Shown here in pieces: positions 36,381-46,312 of a stretch of 64,000 nucleotides of DNA (position 1 is its first letter; each line of letters opens with the position of its first letter). The stretch covers positions 6,687,698-6,751,697 of the forward strand of contig NZ_JQMJ01000004.1 of the NCBI RefSeq assembly GCF_000744655.1, given 5' to 3'. The position numbers and the translations under genes are program-made. The notes under the pieces are model-generated. The model made no database searches. It was not told where the DNA came from and worked only from the letters and a program-made list of their open reading frames with translations. This stretch comes from Streptacidiphilus rugosus AM-16. GTDB taxonomy: Bacteria > Actinomycetota > Actinomycetes > Streptomycetales > Streptomycetaceae.

Positions 36381-39300
36381 TCAGCGCTTGGCGGCCAGCT
36401 CCTCGAACATCACCGAAAGGAACTCCGCGCACCAGGTCAGCAGCTCACGGCCGACCACGGGCTTGCCGCCGATGCGCGCCGTCGACGGCCGCGGCACCAG
36501 CGCCAGCCTGGTCGCCGCCTTCACCTGGCTGCGCGGGTAGAGCCGGCCGAGGCGCAGCTCCTGCGACTCCCGCAGCTCGATCGGGCCGAACCGGATGAAC
36601 TGACCCTGCAGTGTGATGTCGGAGATCCCGCAGCGCCGCGCGAACAGTCGCAGCCCGGCCACCAGCAGCAGGTTCTCCACCGGCTCGGGAAGCTTGCCGT
36701 AACGGTCCGTCAGCTCCGCCCGCACCTGCGCGATGTCCTCCTCCGAGTTCACCGCCGCGATCGACCGGTAGGCCTGGAGCCGCAGCCGCTCGCCCGGCGC
36801 GTAGTCGTGCGGCACGTGCGCGTCGACCGGCAGCTCGATCTTGACCTCCAGCGGCTCCTCCTCCGGAGCCTCGCCGCCGTTGGCCAGCTGCTCGCGGAAC
36901 TCCGCCACCGCCTCGCCGACCATCCGCATGTAGAGGTCGAAGCCGACGCCCGCGATGTGCCCGGACTGCTCGCCTCCCAGCAGGTTGCCCGCGCCGCGGA
37001 TCTCCAGGTCCTTCATGGCCACGTACATGCCCGCGCCCATCTCGGTGTGCTGCGCGATGGTCGCCAGCCGCTCGTGGGCGGTCTCGGTCAGCGGGCGCTC
37101 CGGCGGGTAGAGCATGTAGGCGTAGCCCCGCTCGCGGCCGCGGCCCACACGCCCGCGCAGCTGGTGCAGCTGGCTCAGACCGAAGGTGTCGCCGCGCTCC
37201 ACGATCAGGGTGTTGGCGTTGGAGATGTCGATGCCGGACTCCACGATGGTGGTGGAGACCAGGACGTCGAACTCCTTCTCCCAGAAGTCGACGACGACCT
37301 TCTCCAGCTGCTGCTCCCCCATCTGCCCGTGCGCGGTCGCGACCCGGGCCTCGGGGACCAGCTCCTTGATGCGGGCCGCCGCCTTGTCGATCGACTCCAC
37401 CCGGTTGTGGATGTAGAAGACCTGGCCCTCGCGGAGCAGCTCGCGGCGGACCGCGGCCGCGATCTGCTTCTCCTCGTAGGGGCCGACGAAGGTCAGCACC
37501 GGGTGCCGCTCCTCCGGCGGGGTGGTGATGGTGGACATCTCGCGGATGCCGGTGACCGCCATCTCCAGCGTGCGCGGGATCGGCGTCGCGGACATCGTCA
37601 GCACGTCGACGTTGGCGCGCAGCTTCTTCAGCTGCTCCTTGTGCTCGACGCCGAAGCGCTGCTCCTCGTCGACGATGACCAGGCCGAGGTCCTTGAACTT
37701 GGTCTCGGACGAGAAGAGACGGTGCGTGCCGATGACGACGTCGACGCCGCCCTCGCGCAGGCCCTCCAGCACGGCCTTGGCCTCGCTGTCGGTCTGGAAC
37801 CGCGACAGCGCCTTCACCACGACGGGGAAGTTGCCGTAGCGCTCGGAGAAGGTGGAGAAGTGCTGCTGCACCAGCAGCGTCGTCGGGACCAGCACCGCGA
37901 CCTGCTTGCCGTCCTGCACCGCCTTGAACGCCGCGCGCACCGCGATCTCGGTCTTGCCGTAGCCGACGTCACCGCAGATCAGCCGGTCCATCGGGACCGA
38001 CTTCTCCATGTCCTCCTTGACCTCCGCGATGGTGCTGAGCTGGTCCGGCGTCTCCGCGTAGGGGAAGGCGTCCTCCAGCTCGCGCTGCCAGGGGGTGTCC
38101 GGTCCGAAGGCATGGCCGGGCGAGGCCATCCGGGCGGAGTAGAGCTTGATCAGGTCGGCCGCGATCTCCTTGACCGCCTTCTTGGCCCGGGCCTTGGTCT
38201 TGGTCCAGTCCGCGCCGCCGAGCCGGTGCAGGGTCGGGGCCTCGCCGCCGACGTACTTGGTGACCTGCTCCAGCTGGTCCGTCGGCACGAACAGCCGGTC
38301 GCCCGGCTGGCCCCGCTTGGCGGGCGCGTACTCCAGCACCAGGTACTCACGCGTCGCGCCCTGGACGGTGCGCTGCACCATCTCGATGTAGCGGCCCACA
38401 CCGTGCGCCTCGTGGACGACGAAGTCGCCCTGCCGCAGGGCGAGCGGGTCGATCGCGTTACGGCGGCGCGAGGGCATCCGGCGCATGTCCTTGGTGGAGG
38501 ACTTCTGGCCGGAGAGGTCGGTCTCGGTGATCACGCAGAGCTTGAGCGCCTCGTGGACCAGACCGTGCTCGATCGCGCCGCAGGCCACATGGATCACGTC
38601 GGCGTCCGGCGCGGCGGTCAGGTCCGGGGTGAGCCGGGCCCCGATGCCCTCGCCGCCCAGCATCTCCGCGATGCGGGACGCCGGGCCCTGGCCCTCCGTC
38701 ACCAGCACCACGCGCCAGCCCTCGGCGAGCCGGCCCTTGCAGTCGGCGATCGCCCGCGCGGTGTCGCCGCGGTAGGCCTCGACCGGGTGCATGCCCAGGT
38801 GCAGCACGTCAGGACCGGTCGCGCCCTCCTCGTCCGCGGCGAAGGGACTGACGGACCACCACGGCAGCCCGATCTCGGCGGCGTGCTCGCGGACGTCGGC
38901 CAGCGACCAGAGCGAGGCCGCGCCGACGTCCAGCGGCGCCTTCCCGCCGGACGCGGCGGCCACCCAGGACGCCTGGAGGAACTCGGCGCTGGTCGCCACC
39001 AGGTCGGCGGCGCGCGTGCGGACCCGCTCAGGGTCGCAGACGACGGCGACGCTGCCCTGCGGCAGCACGTCCATCAGCAGTTCCATGTCGTCGACCAGGA
39101 CCGGTGCGAGCGACTCCATGCCCTCGACGGCGATGCCCTGGGCGATCTTGTCGAGGATCTCGGCGAGTTCGGGATGCTCCGCGGCGAGCTCCGCGGCACG
39201 GGCCCGCACCTCGTCCGTCAGCAGCAGCTCACGGCAGGGCGGCGCCCACAGGCCGTGCTGGGCGATCTCCAGCGAGCGCTGGTCGGCGACCTTGAAGTAA

Positions 39301-39965
39301 CGGATCTCCTCGACCTCGTCGCCCCAGAACTCCACCCGCAGCGGGTGCTCCTCGGTGGGCGGGAAGACGTCCAGGATGCCGCCGCGCACGGCGAACTCGC
39401 CGCGCTTCTCGACCAGCTCGACCCGCTGGTACGCGGCGGCGGCCAGCCGCTCGACGAGATCGTCGAGATCCACCTCCTGACGCTGCCGCAGGCTGACGGG
39501 CACGAGCTCGGCGAGCCCCTTGACCTGCGGCTGCAGCACGCTGCGCACCGGGGCGACGATCACCTGGAGCGGGCCGGAGGCGGGGTCGTCGGCGCTGGGG
39601 TGGGCGATCCTGCGCAGCACCGCGATCCGGCGGCCGACGGTGTCGGAGCGGGGCGAGAGCCGCTCGTGCGGCAGCGTCTCCCAGGCGGGGAACTCGGCGA
39701 CCGCGTCCGGCGGCAGCAGGGAGCCGAGCGCGGCGGCGAGATCCTCGGCCTCGCGGCCGGTGGCCGTGACGGCGAGGACAGGCCTCCCCCGGCTCCCCTT
39801 CGCCTTCCCTGCGAGGGCACGGGCCAGCGCGGCGACGGCGAACGGCCGGGCGGCCGGCGGTCCGACCAGATCCAGGTGCCGGCGGTCCCCGGCGAGTGCG
39901 GCTTCCCCGGCCTCGGCGAGCGCCGAGTCCGAGGCGACGATGTCCAGCAGGCCGGTCAGGCTCAT
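36381..39965 (-). CDS. mfd: transcription-repair coupling factor Mfd
   Basis: DNA translocase of 1194 aa that removes RNA polymerase stalled at lesions and recruits UvrA. The N-terminal third is the UvrB-homology part; the central RNA-polymerase-interacting CarD-like domain begins at [15 protein letters not shown]. The RecG-like helicase core follows with Walker [18 protein letters not shown] (DEEQ box), SATPIPRT, and [17 protein letters not shown], then the TRCF C-terminal domain. Length and domain order are normal. ATG 39965 starts [16 protein letters not shown] weak. Ends close to a shared hairpin with the convergent lipoprotein gene. Confidence 0.96.
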   Translation of the reverse strand: MSLTGLLDIVASDSALAEAGEAALAGDRRHLDLVGPPAARPFAVAALARALAGKAKGSRGRPVLAVTATGREAEDLAAALGSLLPPDAVAEFPAWETLPHERLSPRSDTVGRRIAVLRRIAHPSADDPASGPLQVIVAPVRSVLQPQVKGLAELVPVSLRQRQEVDLDDLVERLAAAAYQRVELVEKRGEFAVRGGILDVFPPTEEHPLRVEFWGDEVEEIRYFKVADQRSLEIAQHGLWAPPCRELLLTDEVRARAAELAAEHPELAEILDKIAQGIAVEGMESLAPVLVDDMELLMDVLPQGSVAVVCDPERVRTRAADLVATSAEFLQASWVAAASGGKAPLDVGAASLWSLADVREHAAEIGLPWWSVSPFAADEEGATGPDVLHLGMHPVEAYRGDTARAIADCKGRLAEGWRVVLVTEGQGPASRIAEMLGGEGIGARLTPDLTAAPDADVIHVACGAIEHGLVHEALKLCVITETDLSGQKSSTKDMRRMPSRRRNAIDPLALRQGDFVVHEAHGVGRYIEMVQRTVQGATREYLVLEYAPAKRGQPGDRLFVPTDQLEQVTKYVGGEAPTLHRLGGADWTKTKARAKKAVKEIAADLIKLYSARMASPGHAFGPDTPWQRELEDAFPYAETPDQLSTIAEVKEDMEKSVPMDRLICGDVGYGKTEIAVRAAFKAVQDGKQVAVLVPTTLLVQQHFSTFSERYGNFPVVVKALSRFQTDSEAKAVLEGLREGGVDVVIGTHRLFSSETKFKDLGLVIVDEEQRFGVEHKEQLKKLRANVDVLTMSATPIPRTLEMAVTGIREMSTITTPPEERHPVLTFVGPYEEKQIAAAVRRELLREGQVFYIHNRVESIDKAAARIKELVPEARVATAHGQMGEQQLEKVVVDFWEKEFDVLVSTTIVESGIDISNANTLIVERGDTFGLSQLHQLRGRVGRGRERGYAYMLYPPERPLTETAHERLATIAQHTEMGAGMYVAMKDLEIRGAGNLLGGEQSGHIAGVGFDLYMRMVGEAVAEFREQLANGGEAPEEEPLEVKIELPVDAHVPHDYAPGERLRLQAYRSIAAVNSEEDIAQVRAELTDRYGKLPEPVENLLLVAGLRLFARRCGISDITLQGQFIRFGPIELRESQELRLGRLYPRSQVKAATRLALVPRPSTARIGGKPVVGRELLTWCAEFLSVMFEELAAKR

Positions 39966-40120
39966 CTACTTCTCTCAGCCAGAAGGCAACGCGAAACGCC
40001 CGGACAGCGAGGCGGCCCGGGGGTCCCAGGGTACGCCGCGCGACGCCCGAGCGCCGAGCGATAACCCGCGTGAAGCCGCACTCCCCGTCGGCGGGGCAGG
40101 CTCACTGCCCGAGGCGGGCG

Positions 40121-40314
40121 GCTCCGCCGATCTGCGCCTCCGGCGCGTGGGGCGCGACCAGATCGGGACGCTGCGCGACGGCGGGCCAGGTGCACCGTCC
40201 CAGGGGCGCGAGGCTCCGCCGATCCGCGCCTCCGGCGCGTAGGCGCGACGAGATCGGAGCGCCGCGCGACGGCCGGGTAGTTGCGCCACCCCAGGGGCGC
40301 GGGGAACTGCGCGG
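40121..40314. repeat. 92-base tandem duplication within the mfd upstream gap, with GGGGCGCGGGGAACTGCG box
   Basis: The 432-bp gap 39966-40397 has no gene. Two diverged copies of a 92-base unit, starting GCTCCGCCGA at 40121 and 40213, lie head to tail; each ends in CCCAGGGGCGCG. The second runs into GGGGAACTGCGCGG (40301-40314), the core repeat also found near 5.0 and 13.1 kb. A promoter for mfd must lie in the remaining 150 bp nearest its start, but I cannot pick it out. Confidence 0.7.
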
Positions 40315-40397
40315 CAAGCCACCCGCGCAGGTGCCGGTCCGAACGCGCAGGGCCATCCGCACGGCGGTGGTTGCTCGCGCGCGCCCTGGCGGGGAGC

Positions 40398-41375
40398 TCA
40401 GTCCTCGGCGTTGTCCACAGCCTGGGGAAGAGTCGGGAGCTCGGAGGTGTCCGCCTCGCTGTCGCTCTCGGCCGGGGCCGGGTCCTCCGGGGTCACCGTG
40501 CCGGTCAGCGCGGTCAGCGTCTCGCGGATGTGGTCCAACTGCGACTGGATGAGGTCCCTGCGCTCCGCGAAGGCGGTCTCCTCACGGGCCGACTGCTCGG
40601 CGATCCGTTCCGCGTCCCGCCGGCCCTTCTCCAGTCGGCGTTCCGCCTGCGTCGCCGCGTCCGCCTCGATCTGCTCCGCCTTGACCTGCATCGCCTTCAG
40701 ATGACGGTCGACCTCGGCGAGCTTGCGATCGCCCACCGCGACGATCTCGTCCTCCCAGGCCAGCACCTTCACGTCGTGCGCCGCGAACTCCTGGTCCGCC
40801 GCCCGCTGCTGCCCGGCCAGCCAGGCGTGGGCCTCGCGGGACGCGGTCTCCGCGCGGGCGCCTGCCTCCTCGGCGTGGGCCGTCGTGGCCTCGCGGATCG
40901 CGCGGGTCTCGCGGTCGGCCTCGGCGCGCAGCGCCTCCGCCTGGGCGCGGGCCCGTTCCAGTTCGCGCCGGTGGGACTCGTCCGCCGCGGCACGCAGCCG
41001 GTCCGCGAACTCGCCGGCGGTCGTCCGCGACCGGCGCGCGTCCGTGCGCGCCGCGCTGTCGATCCGGTTGGCCTCCTGCACCGCGTCGGACCGGACCGCC
41101 TCCGCCTCGTCCTCCGCCGTCACCAGCAGTCCGGCCGCGCGCGGGCTCAGCACCTCGAAGTCGGGGACCGTGGCCTCGGCCGCCTGCTGCGCCTCCCGCA
41201 GGTCCATCAGCCGGCGTTCCAGCGCGCGCATCTCGTCGCCGAGACCCGCCAGGCGCTGCCAGGCCTCGTCGCGGGCGGCGGTGAGCCGGGCCAGGGCCTG
41301 GTCGACCTGATCGACGTCGTAGCCCTTGCGGATCAGCGGGAAATCCGCCGCGTTCGGAGTCGTCAGGTCGCTCAT
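40398..41375 (-). CDS. coiled-coil protein with DivIVA-like N-terminus
   Basis: Cytoplasmic protein of 325 aa, often annotated in Streptomyces as cellulose-binding protein. The start FPLIRKGYDVDQVDQALARL resembles the lipid-binding/crossover region of DivIVA-domain proteins. From residue about 30 to 290 the sequence is almost continuous coiled coil rich in A, E, R and Q (ELERARAQAEALRAEADRETRAIREA). The C-terminal tail is acidic and Pro-containing. A role in polar growth or as a cytoskeletal scaffold is inferred. ATG 41375 has GGAGG upstream. The promoter region (41400-41450) is AT-rich. Confidence 0.8.
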   Translation of the reverse strand: MSDLTTPNAADFPLIRKGYDVDQVDQALARLTAARDEAWQRLAGLGDEMRALERRLMDLREAQQAAEATVPDFEVLSPRAAGLLVTAEDEAEAVRSDAVQEANRIDSAARTDARRSRTTAGEFADRLRAAADESHRRELERARAQAEALRAEADRETRAIREATTAHAEEAGARAETASREAHAWLAGQQRAADQEFAAHDVKVLAWEDEIVAVGDRKLAEVDRHLKAMQVKAEQIEADAATQAERRLEKGRRDAERIAEQSAREETAFAERRDLIQSQLDHIRETLTALTGTVTPEDPAPAESDSEADTSELPTLPQAVDNAED

Positions 41376-41464
41376 GATCTGCTTCCGTTCCTCCGGATGC
41401 CGGACATGGTCGTGTGTCGTCCTATTTTGAGCAGATTAATGCTTCTTAGGACGGTACCGACACA

Positions 41465-41500
41465 GAGGAGGGGGTCGGCCCGATGGCCGACCCCCTCCTC
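41465..41500 (-). terminator. terminator after SUKH/deaminase fusion gene
   Basis: Perfect 16-bp stem GAGGAGGGGGTCGGCC / GGCCGACCCCCTCCTC with a 4-base loop, 18 bp beyond the stop of the minus-strand fusion gene and before the coiled-coil gene. Confidence 0.8.
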
Positions 41501-41517
41501 TCCCGCGTGTCCAGCCG

Positions 41518-43904
41518 CTACAGCAGGCCGTCCCAGAACTGCTCGAGCACCACGGCCCACCAGTTCTCCGGCGAACCGAGCGCCGCCGGGTCGATGGCGG
41601 CGAGCTCGTTCTGGAAGTCCGTCGTCCAGCGACCCGCCTGTTCCTGCGTCAGGCCGTAGCGGAACCGCCACAGCCTTCCGAGCACGGCGAGGCTCCGCAC
41701 GAACTCCGGCAGGCCGCTGTTCACGAAGCGCGGCTGCGCACCCTCGGGGCCGGCCGGCTGACCGGCCGTGCCCAGGTCGACCGCGACGATCGCATTGGTG
41801 CCGTACTGCACGCAGATCTGTCGGCCGTAGTCGTTGCCGAGGACCAGGTAGGTCCCCGCGTCGGCTCCGCTGACCAAGCCGCGCTCGGCGGCGTGCTCGG
41901 CGAGCGTCGGCACCGGCCGGCCCGGCTGGGCCTGCGCCCAGAAGAACGGACCGAAGTCGCGCGGCAGACCCGCCCAGGTCAGCGTGGAGGCGACGACCTC
42001 GGGGACGCCCGCCCGCGAGACCGCCTGCGGGTCGTAGCGGAACAGGTTCTGGTCACCGAACGCCGCCTGCAGCTCCTGCGCGAGGGCCTGCGGGGGCGGC
42101 GGGGGGCTCGGCTGCTGCGCGCCGACCGGCGGCAGCGGCGCCCGCACCGACGGCACGGGGGCCGGGCCGGCGGCGTGGGTGTGCAGCTCCTTCAGGTGCT
42201 CCAGCAGGTGGTCGACCCCGCGTCGGCGCGCGCCGGCGTCCCGCCCGTAGGGGGCGGTGTGGGTGATCCTGACGTTCGGCCAGGCCTCCTTGACCATCCG
42301 CGCGCAGTAGCCCGCAGGCAGGTCGCAGCACTCCAGCTCCGTGTGGAGCTCCAGCACCTGCTCCGGCGGCACGTTGAGCCGACGGACCTCCTGGAGGATC
42401 TGCCACTCCGGGTGCGGCAGTCCCAGCGCGGAGCGCTGGATGACCTGCTGCTCGGAGCCGTCCGGGCCCCGGTACCGAAGCACGGCGAGGTAGCCGGGTC
42501 CGACCGTCGGCGCGCCGGAGGGAGGCGCGGCGGGCGCGGGCGCTCCGCCCATCGAGGCGCCAGGAGGCGGCGGAGGCGCGGCGGGAACGCCCTGGGGCCC
42601 GGCCCGGGCGCGCCCATCGGGACTCCGGGCGGCGGAGGCGGCGGCGTGGGCACGCCGGGCGTACCCGTCGCTCCCGGACGCGCCACCGGGGGGCCGGCGA
42701 GCATGGTCGGCGCGTAGTCGATCCCGCCCTGCGGCGCACCGGGACCACCCGCAGGCCCACCCGGAGGCGGCGGAGGAACGCCAGGACCACCGAGCGGCGC
42801 GCCCGGAGGCGGCGGAGGCAGACCGGGACCACCCGACGGCGCGGCCGGAGCGGGCGGCGGAGGAGGAACGCCGGGACCGCCCAGCGGAGCACCCGGAGGC
42901 GGCGGAGGCAGACCAGGACCGCCGGAGGGAGCCGCCGGGGGTCCGGCAGGCGAGGGAATCACGACCGGGGGTCCGGCGAGCATGGTCGGCGCGTAGTCGA
43001 TCCCGCCCTGCGACGCACCAGGGCCACCCGGAGGCGGCGGCGGAACGCCAGGACCACCGAGCGGCGCGCCCGGGGGCGGCGGCGGCAGGCCAGGACCACC
43101 CAGCGGAGCGCCCGGAGCGGGCGGCGGAGGAACGCCGGGACCGCCCAGCGGCGCGCCCGGAGGCGGCGGAGGCAGGCCAGGACCACCCGAAGGCGTGCCC
43201 GGAGCGGGCGGCGGCGGGAGCACCGGGCCGGAGCCGGGGCGCGAGCGCACCGTCGGGGCGTACTCGATGCCGCCCTGCGGCTCGACCGGCGGCGCACCGT
43301 GCTGCACGCCAGGAGGCGGCGGAGGAACGCCGGGACCGCCCACGGGCCCCGCCGGAGGCGGCGGGAAGCCGTAGCCGCCCTGGCCGCCGCCCGCCGCCTG
43401 CGCCGCAGCGGGCGCGGCGGGCTGGGCCGGCGCCGGGCGGGGCGTCGGCGGGGCGAGCATCGTCGGCACTTCGCCAGGAGGGCCCGACGAGACCGGCGGT
43501 GCCACCTGGAGCCTGGCGGGCTCCTCCACCGGGGCAGGGGCCGCGGCCTCCTCCAGCCACTGCGGGGGGCTGAGCAGGAAGGACGTCGCCTCCGCCATGT
43601 CCCGCCCCGGCATCTCCGGCATCCGCGCCGGGGTCACGCCGATCGGGCGGCCGTACGTCTCCTCGTAGCGCCGCACCACGTCGTTGATCGGCAGACCGGG
43701 CCAGAGCGTGGTCGCGCCCGTGTCCCGTGCGATCACCATCCGGGCCGCGCCGCCGTCCGAGGACGGCCCGTCGCTGCGGTCCACCGCCCAGGCCACGAAG
43801 CCCAGGTCGAACTCGCGCACGCGAACCTCGCGGCGCCGGTACGCGGGCACCCCCGCGTTGATCCACTCCTCGGCGCGCTGCTGCGCCTCCGCGTAGGTCA
43901 CCAC
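41518..43904 (-). pseudogene. YrhB-polyproline-deaminase-SUKH-4 fusion gene with one-base frameshift
   Basis: From GTG 43904 the N-terminal domain reads VTYAEAQQRAEEWINAG..., like the YrhB/Imm35 immunity fold (about 95 residues), followed by a 320-residue Pro/Gly-rich region. Near 42590-42605 the frame must shift: upstream frame ends GVPMGAPGPG, downstream continues GPQGVPAAPPPPPGAS in the frame closing at 41518. That part holds a deaminase-like segment with HTE and CDLPAGYC, and a SUKH-4-like domain (FRYDPQAVSRAGVPEV..., GTYLVLGNDYGRQICVQYGTNAIVAVDL). The 2387-bp span is one base short of 796 codons, so a single missing base in a GC run explains it. It could be a real inactivation or a sequencing artefact. 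It follows the SUKH-1 gene by 13 bp. Confidence 0.65.
42560..43340 (-). repeat. proline/glycine-coding minisatellite
   Basis: Imperfect repeats encoding GGPG(V/L)PPPPPG(A)PLGG units alternate for about 780 bp; the longer motif GGIDYAPTMLAGPPV occurs twice (near 42710 and 43000) and once as GGIEYAPTVRS. The DNA copies are similar enough for slippage or misassembly, and the frameshift lies at the edge of this array. Confidence 0.7.
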
Positions 43905-43917
43905 GCCGACGTCACCC

Positions 43918-44937
43918 TCACCCCTCCACCGGGACGGCGCGCGCGAAGCCGCCGTCCACCATCAGTTCCGCGACCGTCTGCAGCTCCGGCGGACTGCCCG
44001 CGAGCCGCAGCAGGAAGGCGTCGAAGTCCTCGCCGCAGGGCAGCAGCAGGCGCTCGCAGCGCTGGGCCGGCGTGAGCGCCGGGTCGCCGTCGTCGCGGGC
44101 GTCGTCGTGGGGCAGGAAGCCGACCGTGCCGATCCTGTCCCCGCGCACCTTGATCACCAGCAGGCCGCCCTGCGCGTAGCCGATGCCCAGGTAGTCCTTG
44201 GTCACGTGGTCCCGCAGGCACTTGTTGACGTACGCCACGTCGTCGAGCGTCCGTTCGCCGCGCAGCGCGAAGAACGGCTGGTCGATCAGCACGCCGAGAT
44301 CGGTGTCCAGCCCCAGGCCCTTGGGGGCGCGGCCGCCGGCCGCCTTCAGGAAGAGCCGGTAGGGGCCCGGCAGTGTGTAGCCGAGGGCCTCCTCCACCGA
44401 CTGCAACCGCTGCTCCGTCTCCGCCGGTCCGAGCTGCGCCGCGGCCTCGCCCTCGGCGGCGCCGTCCGCGCCGTCGGGCAGCGGGAAGTGCACGGGGCGT
44501 CGCTCCTGGAGCGGCCGGGTGCCGCGCTTGCCGTGGTCGGCTCCGGAGAGCGCGAGGCCGGCGTGATGCCGCAGCAGCATCTTGACCTCGACCGGGATCA
44601 GTTCGAGCCGCCGGTTGCCGGGCGAGGCCGGGGCGACCGAGTGGTGCCAGGTCCAGCCGACGGGCGTGCCGACGGGGCTCTCGACATCGGCCCAGAGCTC
44701 GTGGCCCTGGGCGCGGAGCGCCACGTTCGCCGAGACGTAGTCGGTCAGTCTCAGCTCGTCGACGCCGAAGCCCTCGGGCGGATCGGCCACCTCGGCCGCG
44801 GCCCGCGCGAAGGGGGCGAAGTCGGGGTGCCCCGCGGGGTCGACCTTCACCCCCGAGGGGTACAGCTGCGCCCGCAATGGATCGGGAAAGTGCACGACCT
44901 GTCCGGCGTACGCCGCGTTGGGCCGACCTGTCGTCAT
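43918..44937 (-). CDS. SMI1/KNR4 (SUKH-1) family protein
   Basis: Protein of 339 aa. The N-terminal 150 residues form an alpha/beta region (RLELIPVEVKMLLRHHAGLAL) of unknown type, and the C-terminal half is a SUKH domain: QRLQSVEEALGYTLPGPYRLFLKAAGG, GVLIDQPFFALRGERTLDDVAYVNKCLR, DYLGIGYAQGGLLVIKVRGDRIGTVGFLPHDD, CGEDFDAFLLRLAG. SUKH proteins are immunity or antitoxin-like proteins against contact-dependent and polymorphic toxins. It is first of a two-gene minus-strand unit with the SUKH-4 fusion and divergent from the YwqJ/SUKH-3 pair. Confidence 0.85.
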   Translation of the reverse strand: MTTGRPNAAYAGQVVHFPDPLRAQLYPSGVKVDPAGHPDFAPFARAAAEVADPPEGFGVDELRLTDYVSANVALRAQGHELWADVESPVGTPVGWTWHHSVAPASPGNRRLELIPVEVKMLLRHHAGLALSGADHGKRGTRPLQERRPVHFPLPDGADGAAEGEAAAQLGPAETEQRLQSVEEALGYTLPGPYRLFLKAAGGRAPKGLGLDTDLGVLIDQPFFALRGERTLDDVAYVNKCLRDHVTKDYLGIGYAQGGLLVIKVRGDRIGTVGFLPHDDARDDGDPALTPAQRCERLLLPCGEDFDAFLLRLAGSPPELQTVAELMVDGGFARAVPVEG

Positions 44938-45020
44938 GGAGTGTGCCCCCTGCTGGAACTGACTGCCGGTGCCAAGACTAGGGGGTTGGCGCTCCGGAGG
45001 GATCTCCCCGGTGGCCCCAG

Positions 45021-45053
45021 GTGTTCGAATCGCAGCGATCGCCGTCCGAACAC
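45021..45053. promoter_or_regulatory. nested palindromes in divergent promoter of SUKH/deaminase locus
   Basis: GTGTTCG (45021-45027) and CGAACAC (45047-45053) form an inverted repeat that encloses the perfect palindrome ATCGC-A-GCGAT (45029-45039). Closer to the deaminase start the element GTTCACGGGGG is directly repeated (45105-45126). A shared regulator for both arms of the locus is inferred. Confidence 0.4.
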
Positions 45054-45135
45054 ACCCCCGACTTCACTGTCCGTGGCCGCATTTGGCACCCTGATCACCA
45101 GAACGTTCACGGGGGTTCACGGGGGAAAGGAACCT

Positions 45136-45606
45136 ATGATCATGGAAACCACGGGTCACCAGCGCAAACATGCGCCCGCGCCGCTGCTGCGTCATCGCAG
45201 GGACAGCCTGATGCCGATCGTGGCGGCGGCGCTGTCGGTGCGGGGTGATACGTATACGCATGTGAGCGAGAAGGGTGAGCTGCCGCGGCTGCACCCGCTG
45301 GTCGGGGGCTTTCTGGCGGACCTTCCTGTCGAACAGCTGGAGCGGTTCACCGGGCGCTGCCCGGAGGCGGTGCTGCTCTCGCAGTTCCTCGACCAGACGG
45401 AGGCCGGCCGGTCGGGGCGGGCGGCGCGCAAGGCCTTCGGGGAGGGCGAGGCGCGCAAGGCGCTGCGCGGCGCGAAGATGACGACGGTCCGTATCCGTGA
45501 GGAGGGCGACCCGGCGCACGGCACGCACCAGCCGCCGTGCCGTTCCTGCCTGCCGTTGCTCGACCACTTCGGCGTGAAGACGATCTCGCTCCGTCCGAAG
45601 CAGTAG
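45136..45606 (+). CDS. YwqJ-like deaminase-fold protein
   Basis: Protein of 156 aa with a cytidine-deaminase-like zinc site: Cys75-Pro-Glu77 in GRCPEAVLLSQFL and the pair Cys135/Cys138 in PPCRSC, preceded by a conserved helix region (ELPRLHPLVGGFLADLP). This is the YwqJ-related deaminase pattern found in toxin tips of polymorphic toxin systems. It has no signal peptide, WXG/LXG, PAAR or repeat domain, so it stands as a free cytosolic enzyme-like protein. ATG 45136 follows GAAAGGA. The SUKH-3 gene lies 38 bp downstream with a strong RBS, so the two form an operon. Confidence 0.8.
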   Translation: MIMETTGHQRKHAPAPLLRHRRDSLMPIVAAALSVRGDTYTHVSEKGELPRLHPLVGGFLADLPVEQLERFTGRCPEAVLLSQFLDQTEAGRSGRAARKAFGEGEARKALRGAKMTTVRIREEGDPAHGTHQPPCRSCLPLLDHFGVKTISLRPKQ

Positions 45607-45644
45607 TCCGGTCGTGCGGCAGTAAGGAAGGAGGGCACACATCC

Positions 45645-46133
45645 ATGGAGGTACGGTTCCCGGCGGAGGTCGCCTCCGCCCTGACGAAGGCCGGGTGGTT
45701 CCCCGGCCGCAAGCGCCTGCAGCGCGCCGAGGAGTGGGCCGGTCAGCTCACCGCTTACGCGTCGCCCGAGGGTCACCGGCACGCCGTCTTCCCGGCGGCG
45801 CTGGAGGCCTGGGCGGAGTTCGGCGAGCTCTCGGTGACGCTCGACGGCCCGGGCGCGGAGGTCGCCCGGACGCCGTTCTCGATCGACCCGCTGTGCGGCC
45901 TGCACCAGCCGCGCACGCTGGCGGACCTCGGCCGCTCACTGGAGCTTCCGGTCTGTCCGCTGGGCGAGGAACGCGCCGGCGCGGCGCTGCTCGCGATCGA
46001 CGCGGTCGGCCGCGTCTACAGCCTCGACCACGCGGGCGAGTGGTTCCTCGGACACTCGATGGACCAGGCGCTGACGACCCTGATCGCCGGCCGCCGAGCC
46101 GAGCGCCTGCGCTTCCTGACCGACGCGCTGTAA
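45645..46133 (+). CDS. SUKH-3 domain protein
   Basis: Protein of 162 aa of the SUKH-3 family: FPAEVASALTKAGWFPGRKRLQRAEEWAGQLTA, HAVFPAALEAWAEFGELSV, PFSIDPLCG, and LLAIDAVGRVYSLDHAGEWFLGHSMDQALTTLIAGRRAERL. SUKH-3 members usually accompany YwqJ-like deaminases as immunity proteins, as here. ATG 45645 is preceded by the strong AAGGAAGGAGGG. Cytosolic. Operon with the deaminase gene, closed by a hairpin at 46141-46171. Confidence 0.85.
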   Translation: MEVRFPAEVASALTKAGWFPGRKRLQRAEEWAGQLTAYASPEGHRHAVFPAALEAWAEFGELSVTLDGPGAEVARTPFSIDPLCGLHQPRTLADLGRSLELPVCPLGEERAGAALLAIDAVGRVYSLDHAGEWFLGHSMDQALTTLIAGRRAERLRFLTDAL

Positions 46134-46140
46134 CCCGCCT

Positions 46141-46171
46141 GGCCTGCCCGTGCCCAGGGCACGGGCAGGCC
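46141..46171 (+). terminator. terminator after SUKH-3 gene
   Basis: Arms GGCCTGCCCGTGCCC and GGGCACGGGCAGGCC are perfectly complementary and nearly abutting, extended by CCGCC/GGCGG outside; 7 bp after the stop codon. Confidence 0.75.
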
Positions 46172-46312
46172 GGGCGGCGTCCACGTCGCCCCCGACTGCC
46201 GAAGCCACGCGCGACGGGACCGTCGTCAGCGGGCAGAGGACGCTCAGGATCCGGTTGACTCCCAGAGAGGGAGGACGGCTGCCTGGCCGCGCGCCGGCGG
46301 GATGCGGGGGCG

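Noticed and set aside
36807..40064. Long plus-strand open frame opposite mfd
   Set aside because: Antisense shadow; mfd is complete with all motifs and the opposite translation is compositionally biased without recognisable motifs.
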